From Buddleja alternifolia (taxonomy: Eukaryota; Streptophyta; Magnoliopsida; Lamiales; Scrophulariaceae), in assembly GCA_019426215.1 (NCBI GenBank), contig CM033393.1:27964591-28028590 (forward strand): a stretch of 64,000 nt of DNA, in the 5' to 3' direction. The stretch's first letter is position 1, and each line of letters begins with the position of its first letter. Positions 50,171-61,887 of this stretch are shown one piece after another. Under the pieces are notes generated by a model, which saw nothing but the letters and a program-made list of their open reading frames with translations, was not told the origin of the DNA and searched no databases. A program made the translations under genes and the position numbers.

Positions 50171-50800
50171 ATGCCTGCTCTGACCGAGATCTTTGGGGAT
50201 GATTCCGTACTACAGTTCGGTGGAGGAACTTTAGGACACCCTTGGGGTAATGCGCCAGGTGCCGTAACTAACCGAGTAGCTCTAGAGGCATGTGTGCAAG
50301 CTCGTAATGAAGGACGTGATCTTGCTTCTGAGGGTAATACTATTATCCGTGAGGCTTGCAATTGGAGTCCTGAACTAGCTGCCGCTTGTGAGGTATGGAA
50401 AGAGATCAAATTTGAGTTTGCAGCAATGGATACTTTGGATAAGTAAGATAACAAGTAATTACTCTCGGTTCTCTTAATTGAATTACAATTAAACTCGGCC
50501 CAATCTTTTACTAAAAGGATTGAGCCGAATACAAAGATTCTATTGCATGTATTTTGGATAAATACATATATCTCTAGATATACAAGATTTGAAATAGCAA
50601 ATCTAAGACTCAAATCTTTCTATTGTTGTCTTGGATCCACAATTAAACCTATGGATCCTTAGGATTGGTATATTCTTTATATATCATGTAGTTTCCCTGA
50701 CTCAAGCGAAGTATCGCAAATCTTTCGACGCATTCTGTATATTGTTTTTTTCTTTCCGTGTTGGAATAGAACCTTAATTTATTAGTTAGTTATTAGACGA
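50171..50800 (+). pseudogene. rbcL: Nuclear plastid DNA insertion: 3' end of rbcL plus rbcL-accD spacer
   Basis: The frame at 50171-50446 (91 codons) is the C-terminus of the Rubisco large subunit, opening at [20 protein letters not shown] and ending near AAMDTLDK. The catalytic N-terminal four fifths are absent. After the stop the sequence continues as the plastid rbcL downstream spacer. It includes the inverted repeat TCGGCCCAATCTTTT / AAAAGGATTGAGCCGA at 50493-50529, the usual rbcL transcript-end hairpin. The frame is open with few changes, so the transfer is fairly recent or purely by chance unbroken. The right boundary is approximate. It cannot encode a functional enzyme. Confidence 0.93.
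50490..50532 (+). terminator. rbcL 3' stem-loop (plastid relic)
   Basis: The arms TCGGCCCAATCTTTT and AAAAGGATTGAGCCGA form a long stem with a short loop (TACT). In plastids this stabilises the rbcL mRNA 3' end. Here it is a nuclear relic with no expected role. Confidence 0.8.
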
Positions 50801-50981
50801 GATTTTACGAAAAAATTCTAGCAGCGGTTACCCACGTTCATTGCCCACTTCCTTAGGTATTGCACGTTTCTCTCCCTCTTCTTCTTTTATTTGTTGGTTG
50901 CTTTATTTGTTTTGTGTGCTGCGCCTATTGTGAGAAGAATTTCCAAAATCTTGTTGTGTTGTTTGTTGTTGCCTTTATTTT
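50801..50981. other. Sequence between plastid insertion and the retrotransposon
   Basis: Nothing gene-like is seen. The stretch is T-rich (CTCTTCTTCTTTT near 50876, then repeated TTGTTG words). The five bases just before the LTR are ATTTT (50977-50981). They would be one copy of the retrotransposon target duplication, but the other copy lies beyond the window. Confidence 0.3.
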
Positions 50982-52719
50982 TGACACGCTAAAAACTAAC
51001 GTGCTATGATAGCAAGTGCACTAGACGTGTGTAGTAATAAGTGGACAAAAAGTCCGGGTTGTCGAACCACAAGGACTTGAATTCTAGTTCATAATTTTCG
51101 ATAAAAGATAAGACAATTAAAGTAAAGTGCAAGAAAAAGATTAAGCAATTAACGAACCAAAGAGAAACGTACTATAGATTTAATCTCACGTATGATAAAA
51201 TGACTAAGGCACATGCTACAACCGAATCTACTCGTCAATATATATGAACTACTCTTCGAATTATTAGACTCCTATTGCTTTGGTGGAAACTCCTAAATTA
51301 ACTATTACCCGATGTCTCGGCACATAATAATCCTATGATTAATTGACGGTTCTCTAAATATGTCTATCCGAGAATCTAATCAAAAATCACGCATTAACGT
51401 TCTAGAGCTTCCCCGAACGAATCCGGCTAACAACACCCGGGAATCTTTACCTATTTCTAGGGCAATCCCTCATTTGTTTCGGATGATGTGTTAATTCCTT
51501 GCACCCTAATCTATTTTCTCTCGAACAACTAGATTAGGCAAGATAGCAAGCATATGGTGATCAAACACATGATTGGAATAAAAGCATAGAATTAACACAC
51601 AAAGCAATAGGAGAATTAATACAAAGAGCAACTTCACATATATTGATTCATAAATTTGGCCTTCACATGGCCTTAGTTCTACAATATTAGCCTCTCATCA
51701 AAGCCTTAAGAAAATCTAATACAAACATATACATACTCATGGAAATAAACATGTAAATGCAAATAATTAAAACTCCCTCAATTGATTGATGATGGATCTT
51801 TGCTCTTGATCTTCAATCCTTAGCTCCTCTCTCTTTGTTCCCCTCCAAAAGTGATGAAGAAAATGGTGATGAATGATGATGAGTGAAAAGTGATGGATCA
51901 AATGCCTCTCTCTCCCCTCCTCCTCAAGATGTCTCGGTCAATTGCCCCCTAAAATCCTTAAGAAGACCACCAAATCAGCTCCTAGTGTGTATGTCCCCCC
52001 TAGTGTGTCCTCCACTACTCTTAAAGTGAGTAGTATAAAATTCCCTAAAGTAGATCTAGTAAGAAACATACTTATGACATCCCTCCCATACATGTGATGA
52101 CCTCTTGGCTTTAAATGTTCCATTCCCCCATCAAATGATGATCTTTTGGCTGAAAGGAATCAAATCTCGGATGTGGCCACGCCTAGGCGCGGGAATTATG
52201 GCGCTCGGGCGCCCAAATCAGAATGTTGGGAGTATTTGCCTCTGTCTGGCGCAGTAATTGTATTTCCTTCATAACTCTCTCCACAAAACTCCGATTTGGA
52301 TGATTCAAGTCCTCATTTGAAGCTAACACATAGTTCTACAACTTTGTAGAAGGAAACTTCATCCAATTCGGTCTCTAAAAATAAGAAAATATCGCTCGAA
52401 CGTGGAAACTGGTGCAGATACGGGGCCCAGGCGTGGACAGAACAGCGCCTAGGCCCGGAAAGCAGAATGTTGACGTTATTTGCATCTTTTCCGGCGCCTA
52501 GGCGTGGTAATACTGGCGCCTGGGCGTGGACAACAGAAGCAAATTGGCCTGAACTTGTTTTATACATCGTTTTTCATCCCGTTCTTCGATTGTATCCATT
52601 TAAGACCTGAAATCACTTAATGCACGAATTAAACGCACATGTAGCAAGAATTAAGCGATAAATGAACCTAAAACATAAACGCAAAGGGGCATAAAAACAC
52701 GTAAAAATGCCTCTTATCA
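50982..52719 (-). repeat. 3' LTR of the Athila-type element
   Basis: It begins TGACACGC and ends CTCTTATCA on the plus strand (TG...CA on both strands). It is 1738 bp long. It contains GGCGCC/GGCGC palindromic words at about 52190-52215 and 52420-52530, near the U3 end of the LTR on the transcribed strand. The older solo LTR at 17247-19012 is the same sequence, more diverged. Confidence 0.92.
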
Positions 52720-52746
52720 ACACCCCCACACTTATCAATTGCTCGT
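52720..52746 (-). other. Polypurine tract
   Basis: On the minus strand, immediately before the 3' LTR, the sequence reads AAGTGTGGGGGTGT, the expected purine-rich primer for plus-strand DNA synthesis. Confidence 0.65.
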
Positions 52747-54358
52747 CCTCGAGCAATAAGAGTTTTAAGATAAGGAAACATCATCAATCAAAGAGAGAAA
52801 CAAAAAGAAAACTACCTAACTCACTTTCGTGGAGTAAACGGTTGCATTTAGCGAATGCAACAAGCCTTTGAACCTTTGAGTCACCTCAAAGGACGAGTTA
52901 TAGTCTCGTGAGGGTTTGCAGACGATATACCCACAAAATCGAAAGATTTTCAACCCCGATCACTCAATGTAAATTACAATGATTAATAGCACACAATGGT
53001 ATGAATTCATCTGTTTAAGCTCATATTACAAATATATACACATCACACATTTGCTCATGTTACGCCTTAACATTGAAAAGATCATCCTAAGGGTGTAGTG
53101 TAATAAATCTCAAGTATTATAGTCAAGTGGCATTCTTACCACTTTTCAAACATTAACCCCATATTTATCAACTTTTGATTATTCACATGGTACGAGAATT
53201 GAATACAACTTCATAGCCACTTAAAAATTATCACTTCATTCCACTTTCGGATTTATCTTATGCACTTTCAACTCGAAACATTAGAGGCTAGACCATGTGC
53301 AATGTTTGATCCTCTTAGGCTTTCTATGACACCCGTGTAACGAGTTTTAGGCCAATAACTCCTAAACCAGATGGCTTTAGGGTATCAAATGTGGAGACAT
53401 TCCTAAGGGCTTAATCACTCGAGTGTCAAAGGCCACAAAATCAAACTAGGTCCTTATTCACTTAACACTTACATTGGCTTGAGCTTAGCTCAAATTAGCA
53501 AAATAGTACAGTATTCTAGGCATGGTGCTCTTCGCCCCCAGTATCTATTAAGCCTGACTTTTTTCAGTCATACCAATGTTCAACCTCTTTTTATTATTAT
53601 TAAGCACACGAAGTTAACGTTCTCAACTCATAACACATGTGAAAATTCTAAGTTGATATTTCCGGGATCAAGCCTTTAAGTGTTTCAAAATGATTGCCCA
53701 CTCAACTCCTCTACCTTCGATTTAGGTGCATATGTGAATCATCTTAAGGTTAATCTAGTCTAGTTAGGATCCCATAAGCAAGGAACGATGTGTATAGCCA
53801 TTAAAAACCAAATTGATAGAGAAAACATACCATGTATTCAAATTAACCATGCTCAATGCCTCAAGTGAAGGGTTGAAATTCTATCCAAAAAAATAAATTA
53901 AAATTGCACACATTTCACATGTAGAGGTACAGCACCCCCCAAACTTGACCAAACTTGGACCGAAATATGTAAAACATGAATCAACATGACTATAATGGAT
54001 CTAGTATACCCCCCACACTTATCATGAACATTGTCCCCAATGTTTGAAAAAGAAAAGGGCAAAGTACACGTCACCATAGGGAAGCTGAAAAGCAAACCCG
54101 AGTCCACTTAAGGCAATCAAGTCCACGGATGGCAATCACTGTGTCGATCACTACATAGGTAAACAAATGCTAGACATACAGAGCATCAAACATTGGATAG
54201 AATAGAATAAAACAAAACGAGATAAACAAAAAAATGAGAAACATGCATGGAAGGAAAACATCAAGCATCCAAACATCAAACATAAAATATCAAACATCCC
54301 AACAAAAGATATCCAAAAAAATAAAAAGAAACATGCATGGAAATAAAACAAGATAAGC
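52747..54358 (-). other. Non-coding 3' tail of the retrotransposon
   Basis: About 1.6 kb between the env-position ORF and the polypurine tract. Frames are short and no domain is recognised. Long non-coding tails here are usual in Athila and related elements. Confidence 0.6.
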
Positions 54359-55693
54359 CTAATCGGTGGTGCCAAAACGGTCAATGTAATCCTCATCCTC
54401 GCCGCCTAGATCATCCAAATCAATCAACGGGCTACCCTCATCATTATGAGCCTCATCATTATGAGCCTCATCATCACCTCCGTCAGGAACGAGAGCACCT
54501 GACTCGTGCATATCTGCGGGCTGCTGAGGCGGGGGGTGCGGGTAAGGTGGAGGAGCAGAATAATCAAACGGCCCCCAACCGACAAACGCATCATGCTCTA
54601 CAAAAAGCTGACGGAAATAAGCACAAGTGTCGGACATGACCACCCTCATCTCATCTCGCAACTCCTCCCTCAATTCATCCTTTAATTGTCTAATGGCGGC
54701 GGCATCCATAGGTGGAAACTGTGGGGAGCTAGTAGACTGGGATGAAGATGGGCGAGGCCTCTTTGAAGTAGCTGGTGGTGGAGGAGCCTGGGAGTCGTCA
54801 TCTACCACGGTGAGATAAGAACCAGGAAGCTCAGTACGCTCCAAAGGAAATGTGGGAACCTTAGCCGCCTTGCATAAAGCTGTGATCAGTGACGGGAGAA
54901 TGATGGGAATCTTCCGAGTGGGACCTTCTCCCTTTTGCTTAGCCAATTCTTTGTTAATCAATGGCCCTAACTCATTCTTCAACTTTCTAAAGTGGTCCGT
55001 CAAAGACTTGTGGATTACCCGGGCAAAGTCCACAGCTTTCTTGGACATAATAGCGTAGATGAGGGTGGCCCGTTCCTTGTTTGCCTCTGATCGATTGGTA
55101 CTCGGCATTAAATTGAATCTGATGAAGTCGAGCCAGAAAGCAGCCTCGGGTAATAGAGCCCTACGGGGGACATGAGCTTCTCCGGGTACCCATTCCCACC
55201 CCTCTCGGCCAATAACCTGCAAAATATCCGACAGGCTAACTCGGAGGCGCCCTGAATTGTAAAGAGTGGTGAACTCGCATGTCTGAGGGGTCGGGGTGCC
55301 TATGCTCTCCCTAATCTGTCTCAACTCATAATTGACATGTTTGCCCCGGACCAAAAGGGTAGTCCCCAGCCATCCTCGTGTCTCAATCTCATCATAAACC
55401 CCGGAGCTGAAGAATTCCAGAACCCAAGGAAGATGAATGGCCTCGGGCTTTTGACAAAAAAACTGTAAGCGATGAAATTGTATCAATTCGTGCACAGAGG
55501 GCTGTCCCCGGGTGGTTAAATAGTGCTCCTTAATAAGGGTGCGGGGGGTGCTCAAACTCTGACACATAATTTGGACTTGGGGGTTTTCAAAACGGGTACT
55601 ATCGGGAGTCTCGGGCTCATTAGAGGAACCCTCACCCACTTTTTTCTTACCCTTGGACGGCCTGTTGGTAGTTCTCGTCATTTGCAACAACAA
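54359..55693 (-). CDS. Env-position ORF of the Athila-type element (444 aa, function unknown)
   Basis: This is an open frame on the same strand as gag-pol and 3' of it, where Athila elements carry their third ORF. Related proteins are listed as Athila ORF or plant transposon-associated proteins. It starts MLLQMTRTTNRPSKGKKK, a basic N-terminus. A globular middle follows (about 60-310, with WVLEFFSSGVYDE, RGWLGTTLLVRGK and FWLDFIRFNLMPS), then a Pro/Ser linker, a short charged helix (about 345-365) and an acidic tail with HNDEAHNDEG. I see no signal peptide or clear transmembrane helix, so it is not obviously an envelope glycoprotein. The later ATG of MTRTTN may be the true start. Confidence 0.75.
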   Translation of the reverse strand: MLLQMTRTTNRPSKGKKKVGEGSSNEPETPDSTRFENPQVQIMCQSLSTPRTLIKEHYLTTRGQPSVHELIQFHRLQFFCQKPEAIHLPWVLEFFSSGVYDEIETRGWLGTTLLVRGKHVNYELRQIRESIGTPTPQTCEFTTLYNSGRLRVSLSDILQVIGREGWEWVPGEAHVPRRALLPEAAFWLDFIRFNLMPSTNRSEANKERATLIYAIMSKKAVDFARVIHKSLTDHFRKLKNELGPLINKELAKQKGEGPTRKIPIILPSLITALCKAAKVPTFPLERTELPGSYLTVVDDDSQAPPPPATSKRPRPSSSQSTSSPQFPPMDAAAIRQLKDELREELRDEMRVVMSDTCAYFRQLFVEHDAFVGWGPFDYSAPPPYPHPPPQQPADMHESGALVPDGGDDEAHNDEAHNDEGSPLIDLDDLGGEDEDYIDRFGTTD

Positions 55694-56783
55694 TTATCAA
55701 CTTCTTAACTACTCAAATCGACCCAAATGCAACCAACCAAATACAACAATCTTCAACGCCCAACACACACCAAAATCAGAGCAACCCACACTTGGCAACA
55801 ATCCACAAATTCAATTTCAACCCACAAATTGATAATAACCCACGGATTTAGCAACAATAGACCATCCAATTCAACAACATCAACCCCCAATTTTTGATTA
55901 CAACCCACAAATTCAATTTCAAGCTCTCAAATGCAATAACAACTAAAAATTCAATCAACAATCGGCCAATGCCCCAATTAATCCTCAATATATAACGCAA
56001 GGCACCTACGCGTCGGCTATGAATCGGAAATGGAAGAAGGGTAAAGCCAAAACTCACCTTTTATCCCCAAAATTTTCGCACCGAGTCGATGTGAAAGACG
56101 AGCCTCTTGTGCAACGAATGATGTTGATGGAAGTGGCGGTGAAATCCGGTGGAAATGGCCGGAAATGTTGAGGAAATCGCCGGAATTCGAGTGGGAGAGG
56201 AGTTGTGAAGATTTTGGGGAATTTTGACCGTTTTGACCATATATTTGTTAGATTCAGAATCGGGCGCCTAGGCGCGCGTGTTTGGGCGCCTAGGCGCGCG
56301 ATACAACTTACCTGGAGTCCTTTGGTTGGTAATGCCCGCGCCTAGGCGGGCGTTTCTCGGCGCCTGGGCGCCCCTTTCAGAGTCGGGCGCCTAGGCGCCT
56401 GATTTCTCGGCGCTTGGGCGCCCGTTTCAGAGTCGGGCGCCTAGGCGCCTGATTTCTCGGCGCTTGGGCGCCCGTTTCAGAGTCGGGCGCCTAGGCGCCT
56501 GATTTCTCGGCGCTTGGGCGCCCGTTTCAGAGTCGGGCGCCTAGGCGCCTGATTTCTCGGCGCTTGGGCGCGGGATTCTGAATAGTTTTGTAACGAATTT
56601 CATTTCCTGTTTCAAAAGGGAAGAGACAAAACACTTAAAACACAAACTAACAAAGATGTAAGGTTAGAAAATAAAGCAACAAACGGAATAATAAGGGAAA
56701 AAGAAAAGGAAACGGAAAGAAAACATGGGTTGCCTCCCAAGAAGCGCTAGTTTAGAGTCATTAGCTCGACTGAAAGCGAAGAA
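55694..56783 (-). other. Spacer between pol and the env-position ORF
   Basis: This 1.1 kb has no credible coding frame. About 55720-55930 on the plus strand is a low-complexity run built from CAACAATC and CCCACAAATTCAATTTCAA words. The right third is the GC-rich palindromic array described separately. Confidence 0.6.
56264..56578. repeat. GC-rich palindromic array, exact 50-bp period
   Basis: AGTCGGGCGCCTAGGCGCCT recurs at 56381, 56431, 56481 and 56531, spaced exactly 50 bp. Each unit holds the perfect palindrome GGCGCCTAGGCGCC or a near form, plus CGGCGCTTGGGCGCCC. Less regular copies extend left to 56264. It interrupts otherwise AT-rich DNA. Related words occur in the LTRs and in the gag-pol frame of the same element. 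Confidence 0.95.
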
Positions 56784-59700
56784 TCACGAAGGGTCCGCGA
56801 GGATGAAGGACTCTTTGTCTCTTGGCCCATCCATCCCTAAGTAAGGTTTTAGACGTTGAGCGTTGACCAAGAAAGTATGTCCTTTATCTGTTGTAAGTTC
56901 GACGGCGCCGGATGGATAGACCTGGGAAATCAAAAATGGTCCCGACCATCGAGACTTAAGCTTCCCGGGGAAGAGTCGGAGTCGAGAGTTGTATAGCAAC
57001 ACCCGCTCTCCCTTGTGGAATTCCCGGGGGAGAATATGTTTGTCATGCCACATTTTGGTCCGCTCCTTATAGAGTTTTGCGTTCTCATAGGCAAGATGAC
57101 GCCATTCTTCGAGTTCGTTGAGTTGTAGCAAACGTTGTGTACCTACACTTTGAGAGTCAAAATTTAGAAACTTAATGGCCCAATAAGCACGATGCTCGAG
57201 TTCAACGGGCAAGTGACATGTTTTACCAAAAACAAGACGATACGGGGACATGCCAATTGGGGTTTTATAGGCGGTCCGATAAGCCCAAAGAGCATCATCC
57301 AATTTAAGGGACCAATCCTTTCTTGATGCATTGACCGTTTTTTCTAAAATACGCTTAATCTCCCTATTCGAGACCTCCACTTGGCCACTAGTTTGTGGGT
57401 GGTATGGGGTCGAAATTTTATGCTTCACCCCGTACTTGGTCAATAAAAGTTCAAACTGCCTGTTGCAGAAGTGGGTGCCCCCGTCACTAATGATGGCTCG
57501 GGGAGTTCCAAATCGAGTAAAAATATGTTTCTTCAGAAAACGAGTGACAACCCGAGCATCATTAGTAGGCAAGGCCACGGCTTCCACCCATTTGGAGACA
57601 TAGTCTACCGCAACAAGGATATATTTATTTGAACAAGAACTGGGGAAAGGGCCCATGAAATCCACACCCCATACATCAAACAACTCACACTCTAACATGC
57701 TATTTAAGGGCGTTTCATGATGTTTAGAGATGTTCCCCATTCGTTGACAGCGATCACAAGATTTGACATAATGATGTGCATCTTTAACAAGAGTAGGCCA
57801 GAAGAAACCTGATTGGAGGATCTTAGCTACCGTTTTGGAAGGCCCAAAATGGCCACCTACCGCCATATCATGACAATGAGATAGGATAGCATGCACGTCC
57901 GTTTCGGGTATGCAACGTCGAATTAAACCATCTGCACAAACTTTGAATAAAAAGGGTTCGTCCCAAAGATATTGCTTTACATCAGATAGAAATTTCTTCT
58001 TTTGATGAAAAGTGATATCCGGGGGAAGACGGCCCGTGACAATGTAATTGGCAAAGTTAGCATACCAAGGTGAAATTTTTTCAGAAATAGCAAGGAGGTG
58101 TTCATCTGGGAATTCCTCACGAATTGGTGTCTCATCTAACGGATCATTCACTAGCTCTAATCGTGAGAGGTGGTCGGCTACTACATTTTCGGTGCCTTTC
58201 TTGTCTTTTATCTCTAAATCAAATTCTTGGAGTAACAAAATCCACCTAAGGAGTCTTGGTTTAGCATCTTTCTTGGCAAGCAAATATTTTAAAGCCGAAT
58301 GATCGGTGTAAACTATCACTTTGTTTAGCACGAGGTAAGAGTGGAATTTATCGAATGCAAAGACTATGGCGAGTAATTCTTTTTCCGTGGTGGCATAATT
58401 CAATTGTGCGTCGTTAAGAGTTTTACTAGCATAGTAAATGGTTCGAAATACCTTTTCCTTCCTTTGGCCAAGGACCGCTCCAACCGCGGTGTCACTCGCA
58501 TCACACATCAATTCGAATGGTAAGCTCCAATCGGGGGATGACATGATAGGGGCGGAAACTAAGCGTTCCTTCAAATCAAGAAAGGCCTGCATACAAGAAG
58601 AATTGAAATCAAAAGGTGCATCTTTAACAAGCAAATTAGACAACGGTTTCGCAATTTTAGAGAAATTCAAGATGAATCGCCTATAGAAACCAGCATGCCC
58701 GAGAAAACTCCTAACAGCTTTTACCGATGTGGGTGGGGGAAGTTTTTCAATGACCTCAATCTTGGCTTGGTCCACTTCGATCCCTTTTTGAGAGATCTTG
58801 TGGCCAAGTACAATCCCCTCTCGGACCATTAAATGGCATTTTTCCCAATTCAAAACAAGGTTGGTTTCTTCACAACGTTTAAGCACAACATTTAGATGAG
58901 CAAGACAAATATCAAAAGTTGTTCCGAAAACAGAAAAGTCATCCATAAAAATTTCAAGGAAATCTTCAACCATATCATGAAAAATAGCCATCATGCATCT
59001 TTGAAAAGTGGCCGGGGCATTACACAAGCCAAATGGCATCCTTCTATAAGCAAATGTGCCATAAGGACAAGTGAAAGTGGTTTTCTCTTGGTCCTCAGGA
59101 TCTATGGCAATTTGATTATAGCCGGAGTAACCATCTAGAAAACAATAGAAATCATGCCCGGCTAATCGTTCAAGCATTTGGTCAATAAAGGGGAGGGGGA
59201 AATGATCCTTACGTGTGGCATCATTCAACTTACGGTAATCTATACATACACGCCACCCACTAATTATACGAGTTGGGATAAGCTCATTATTCGCATTCTC
59301 AATTACCGTTATTCCCCCTTTCTTAGGCACCACTTGGGTAGGGCTCACCCACGCACTATCAGAAATAGGATAGATTATACCTGAGTCGAGCAGTTTAATC
59401 ACTTCCTTCTTGACTACCTCTTGGATTTGTGGGTTTGATCTCCTTTGGGGTTGGCGTGTAGGCTTGGTGGAGTCCTCCATAAGTATTTTGTGCATACATA
59501 TCGCTGGACTAATGCCTTTGATGTCCGCAAGTTTCCACCCAAAAGCCCGTTTGTGAGATCTCAACACCGTCATTAATTGCTCTTCTTGTGATCCTGAAAG
59601 AGATGAGGAAATGATCAATGGGAGTGTCTCGTCATCGTTCAAGTACACATATTTAAGGTGGGAGGGGAGGGGTTTGAGTTCGAGAGAGGGGGGTTCTTCA

Positions 59701-61886
59701 ATAGATGGGCGAGGTGATCCTGACAATGATCTATCAACTTTGATGAATCCTCCCGAATGAGAGGAAGATTTGTACTCTAAGCTTAGAACCTTTTCCACTA
59801 GATCATCTTTCTCCGAGTCCACTTGCATGGATTTCATAAGACTCTGTTCGAGAGAATTTTCAATTGTATTGTCCTGTAAATACTCAACAATCAAATGGTC
59901 AAATGTATCAATTCGATAACACGAGTCATGATCAAAAGGATGTTTAAGGACTTTGTAAACATCAAAGGTAACTTTGTCATCGCCCACATTCAAGGTAAGC
60001 TTACCATTAGCAATGTCAATTACCGCCTTACCCGTGGCTAGGAATGGTCTCCCTAGGATTAATGGTACTTCCACATCCTCTTCCATGTCGAGTACTACGA
60101 AATCAACGGGAAAATAAAACTTGTCGACTTGGACAATAACGTCTTCGATTATCCCCTTGGGCCTCTTGATCGATCGGTCGGCTAGTTGAAGGCTCATTGA
60201 GGTCGGCTTGGGATTTCCAAGGCCTAGCTTTTTAAACAGTGAGTATGGAAGAAGATTGATGCTGGCCCCCGAGTCACATAACACCTTCTTGAATGATAAG
60301 GATCCAATTGTGCATGGGATTGTGAGACTCCCGGGATCTTGGAGCTTAGTTGGCAATTTATTGAGTAATACGGCGGAGCATTCTTCCGTGAGGCACACCG
60401 TCTCATTCTCTTCCCACTTCTGCTTGTTGGAGAGTATGTCCTTGAAGAACTTCACATAATTCGGCATTTGGAGGATGGCGTCAATAAACGGAATATTAAT
60501 TCTCACTTCCCGAAGGATTACCAAAATTCGAAGAAAGCTCGGATCCATCTCCTTTTTCTTCTTTTTGTGAGCATTTGGGAAGGGGAGACGAACTTCGATA
60601 GGGGGAGAAAGCATTGGATTAGACGGATGAAAACCTACAGAAGCAGTGGGCGGCGCCTGGGCGCGTGTATCGGCGCCTAGGCGCGGATCTTCTGGCGCCT
60701 GGGCGCGTGTATTGGCGCCTAGGCGCGGATCTGCTGGCACAAAAATAGTGGGCGGCGCCTGGGCGCGTGTATCGGCGCCTAGGCGCGGATCTTCTGGCGC
60801 CTGGGCGCGCATATCTGGGCGCTCGGGCGCGGATGTACTAGCAGTGTCATTTTCCAATTGTTTGCCACTTCTCAAGGCTATGGCATTGCATTGGGCCTTC
60901 GGGTTCTTTTCCGTGTCGCTTGGGAGAGTCCCCGGGGCTCTACCGTTAATCGTATTAGAAAGTTGCCCTACTTGTGTTCGCAAATCCTTCATCTCCATAC
61001 ACATATCCTTTATCATATTCCGAAGTTCGTTGAAAGATGTATCGGACTTTTTCATGTGAGCATCCAGTTTCTCATCGATTGTGGGAGGTCGCATTTGCAC
61101 TTGACCTTGACCTTGTCCATTGAAATTGCCTTGCCTCGGGGGTGGGTTATTGAAGGGTGGTCGTGGAGCTTGATAGATCCCCGGTTGTGCGTTCTGTGCG
61201 GGGTTGGGCCTTTTTGGAAAATTCTCGGGTATATGAAAGTTCACCCGAGGTTTATTTTGATTCCCCACATAATTAACATTGCCAACCTCCGGTTCCAAGA
61301 GTACTACTTCCTCAACTACTTCCTCAATACAAGCAACCTTTTTAGAGGATGAGGCCTCTTCATCGTCGGGGTAAAGCTCGTCTTCTCGGGCCAACTGTTC
61401 GACTTTGTCCCATACACTTTGACAATCTAACCCAAGGAGATCTCCTCCCGTACCCGCGTTGAGTCTATGCCGAATACGTGACCTAACCCCATCATAGAAA
61501 TGGAGTACTTGTTCATTCAACCCAAAATTATGATCGGGACATTTACGGAGCATGCCCTTATATCTAGCCCAAGCCTCGGCTAAAGATTCATTGCTCCTTT
61601 GCCTAAACCCTTTTATATTACTCCGTAGCTCATTTATTTTTGAGGGTGGAAAGAATTTATTTAAAAAGGCATCGACCAACTCACTCCATGTTGTAATAGA
61701 TTGTGGAGGTAAGGATTTGTACCATGTTGTCGCCCTATCCTTCAATGAGAAATGGAAGACTCTTAGACGAATCGCATCAAGATCACGTGGGTGATATTGA
61801 ATGGTCACAAGAGCCTCATCTATGGTTTCCAAATGAGCGTGTGGTGATTCGTGTGGTTCTCCATAGAAAGGATCTCCTTGCACCAT
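56784..61886 (-). CDS. Athila-type gag-pol polyprotein (1700 aa)
   Basis: A single open frame holds the polyprotein. Gag occupies about 1-330 ([31 protein letters not shown]); it ends in a repeated Pro/Ala-rich linker (about 350-420). The aspartic protease has DSG near residue 538. Reverse transcriptase has FMDDFSVFG near 982, with Asp-Asp as the catalytic pair. RNase H begins [12 protein letters not shown] near 1128. Integrase has an HHCC zinc finger ([12 protein letters not shown] to CDRCQRMG) and the catalytic D, D, E near 1408 (VDFMGPF), 1467 (SDGGTHF) and 1504 ([11 protein letters not shown]). No chromodomain follows. The ATG at 61886 is internal to gag: similarity continues upstream in the frame reading [10 protein letters not shown]. 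All catalytic residues look present, so the element could be recently active. Confidence 0.95.
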   Translation of the reverse strand: MVQGDPFYGEPHESPHAHLETIDEALVTIQYHPRDLDAIRLRVFHFSLKDRATTWYKSLPPQSITTWSELVDAFLNKFFPPSKINELRSNIKGFRQRSNESLAEAWARYKGMLRKCPDHNFGLNEQVLHFYDGVRSRIRHRLNAGTGGDLLGLDCQSVWDKVEQLAREDELYPDDEEASSSKKVACIEEVVEEVVLLEPEVGNVNYVGNQNKPRVNFHIPENFPKRPNPAQNAQPGIYQAPRPPFNNPPPRQGNFNGQGQGQVQMRPPTIDEKLDAHMKKSDTSFNELRNMIKDMCMEMKDLRTQVGQLSNTINGRAPGTLPSDTEKNPKAQCNAIALRSGKQLENDTASTSAPERPDMRAQAPEDPRLGADTRAQAPPTIFVPADPRLGANTRAQAPEDPRLGADTRAQAPPTASVGFHPSNPMLSPPIEVRLPFPNAHKKKKKEMDPSFLRILVILREVRINIPFIDAILQMPNYVKFFKDILSNKQKWEENETVCLTEECSAVLLNKLPTKLQDPGSLTIPCTIGSLSFKKVLCDSGASINLLPYSLFKKLGLGNPKPTSMSLQLADRSIKRPKGIIEDVIVQVDKFYFPVDFVVLDMEEDVEVPLILGRPFLATGKAVIDIANGKLTLNVGDDKVTFDVYKVLKHPFDHDSCYRIDTFDHLIVEYLQDNTIENSLEQSLMKSMQVDSEKDDLVEKVLSLEYKSSSHSGGFIKVDRSLSGSPRPSIEEPPSLELKPLPSHLKYVYLNDDETLPLIISSSLSGSQEEQLMTVLRSHKRAFGWKLADIKGISPAICMHKILMEDSTKPTRQPQRRSNPQIQEVVKKEVIKLLDSGIIYPISDSAWVSPTQVVPKKGGITVIENANNELIPTRIISGWRVCIDYRKLNDATRKDHFPLPFIDQMLERLAGHDFYCFLDGYSGYNQIAIDPEDQEKTTFTCPYGTFAYRRMPFGLCNAPATFQRCMMAIFHDMVEDFLEIFMDDFSVFGTTFDICLAHLNVVLKRCEETNLVLNWEKCHLMVREGIVLGHKISQKGIEVDQAKIEVIEKLPPPTSVKAVRSFLGHAGFYRRFILNFSKIAKPLSNLLVKDAPFDFNSSCMQAFLDLKERLVSAPIMSSPDWSLPFELMCDASDTAVGAVLGQRKEKVFRTIYYASKTLNDAQLNYATTEKELLAIVFAFDKFHSYLVLNKVIVYTDHSALKYLLAKKDAKPRLLRWILLLQEFDLEIKDKKGTENVVADHLSRLELVNDPLDETPIREEFPDEHLLAISEKISPWYANFANYIVTGRLPPDITFHQKKKFLSDVKQYLWDEPFLFKVCADGLIRRCIPETDVHAILSHCHDMAVGGHFGPSKTVAKILQSGFFWPTLVKDAHHYVKSCDRCQRMGNISKHHETPLNSMLECELFDVWGVDFMGPFPSSCSNKYILVAVDYVSKWVEAVALPTNDARVVTRFLKKHIFTRFGTPRAIISDGGTHFCNRQFELLLTKYGVKHKISTPYHPQTSGQVEVSNREIKRILEKTVNASRKDWSLKLDDALWAYRTAYKTPIGMSPYRLVFGKTCHLPVELEHRAYWAIKFLNFDSQSVGTQRLLQLNELEEWRHLAYENAKLYKERTKMWHDKHILPREFHKGERVLLYNSRLRLFPGKLKSRWSGPFLISQVYPSGAVELTTDKGHTFLVNAQRLKPYLGMDGPRDKESFILADPS
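60646..60835. repeat. GC-rich palindromic repeats inside the gag-pol frame
   Basis: The words GGCGCCTGGGCGCGTGTAT and CGGCGCCTAGGCGCGGATC alternate over about 190 bp. On the coding (minus) strand they encode a repeated peptide, [20 protein letters not shown]. Repeat length is a multiple of three, so the frame is kept. The same motif forms the non-coding array at 56264-56578. Confidence 0.93.
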
Positions 61887-61887
61887 A

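Noticed and set aside
50171..50446. Functional rbcL gene
   Set aside because: Only the last fifth of the protein is present, in nuclear repeat DNA, with plastid spacer attached.
54337..55058. Plus-strand frames over the env-position ORF
   Set aside because: They are antisense shadows of the 444-codon minus-strand ORF.
56381..56580. 50-bp repeats as a CRISPR or minisatellite gene feature
   Set aside because: There are no variable spacers; the whole 50-bp unit is repeated. It is kept as a tandem palindromic array.
60646..61352. Plus-strand frames of 137 and 164 codons
   Set aside because: They are shadows of the gag-pol frame; the repeated Ala/Arg-rich peptide arises because the underlying DNA is palindromic.
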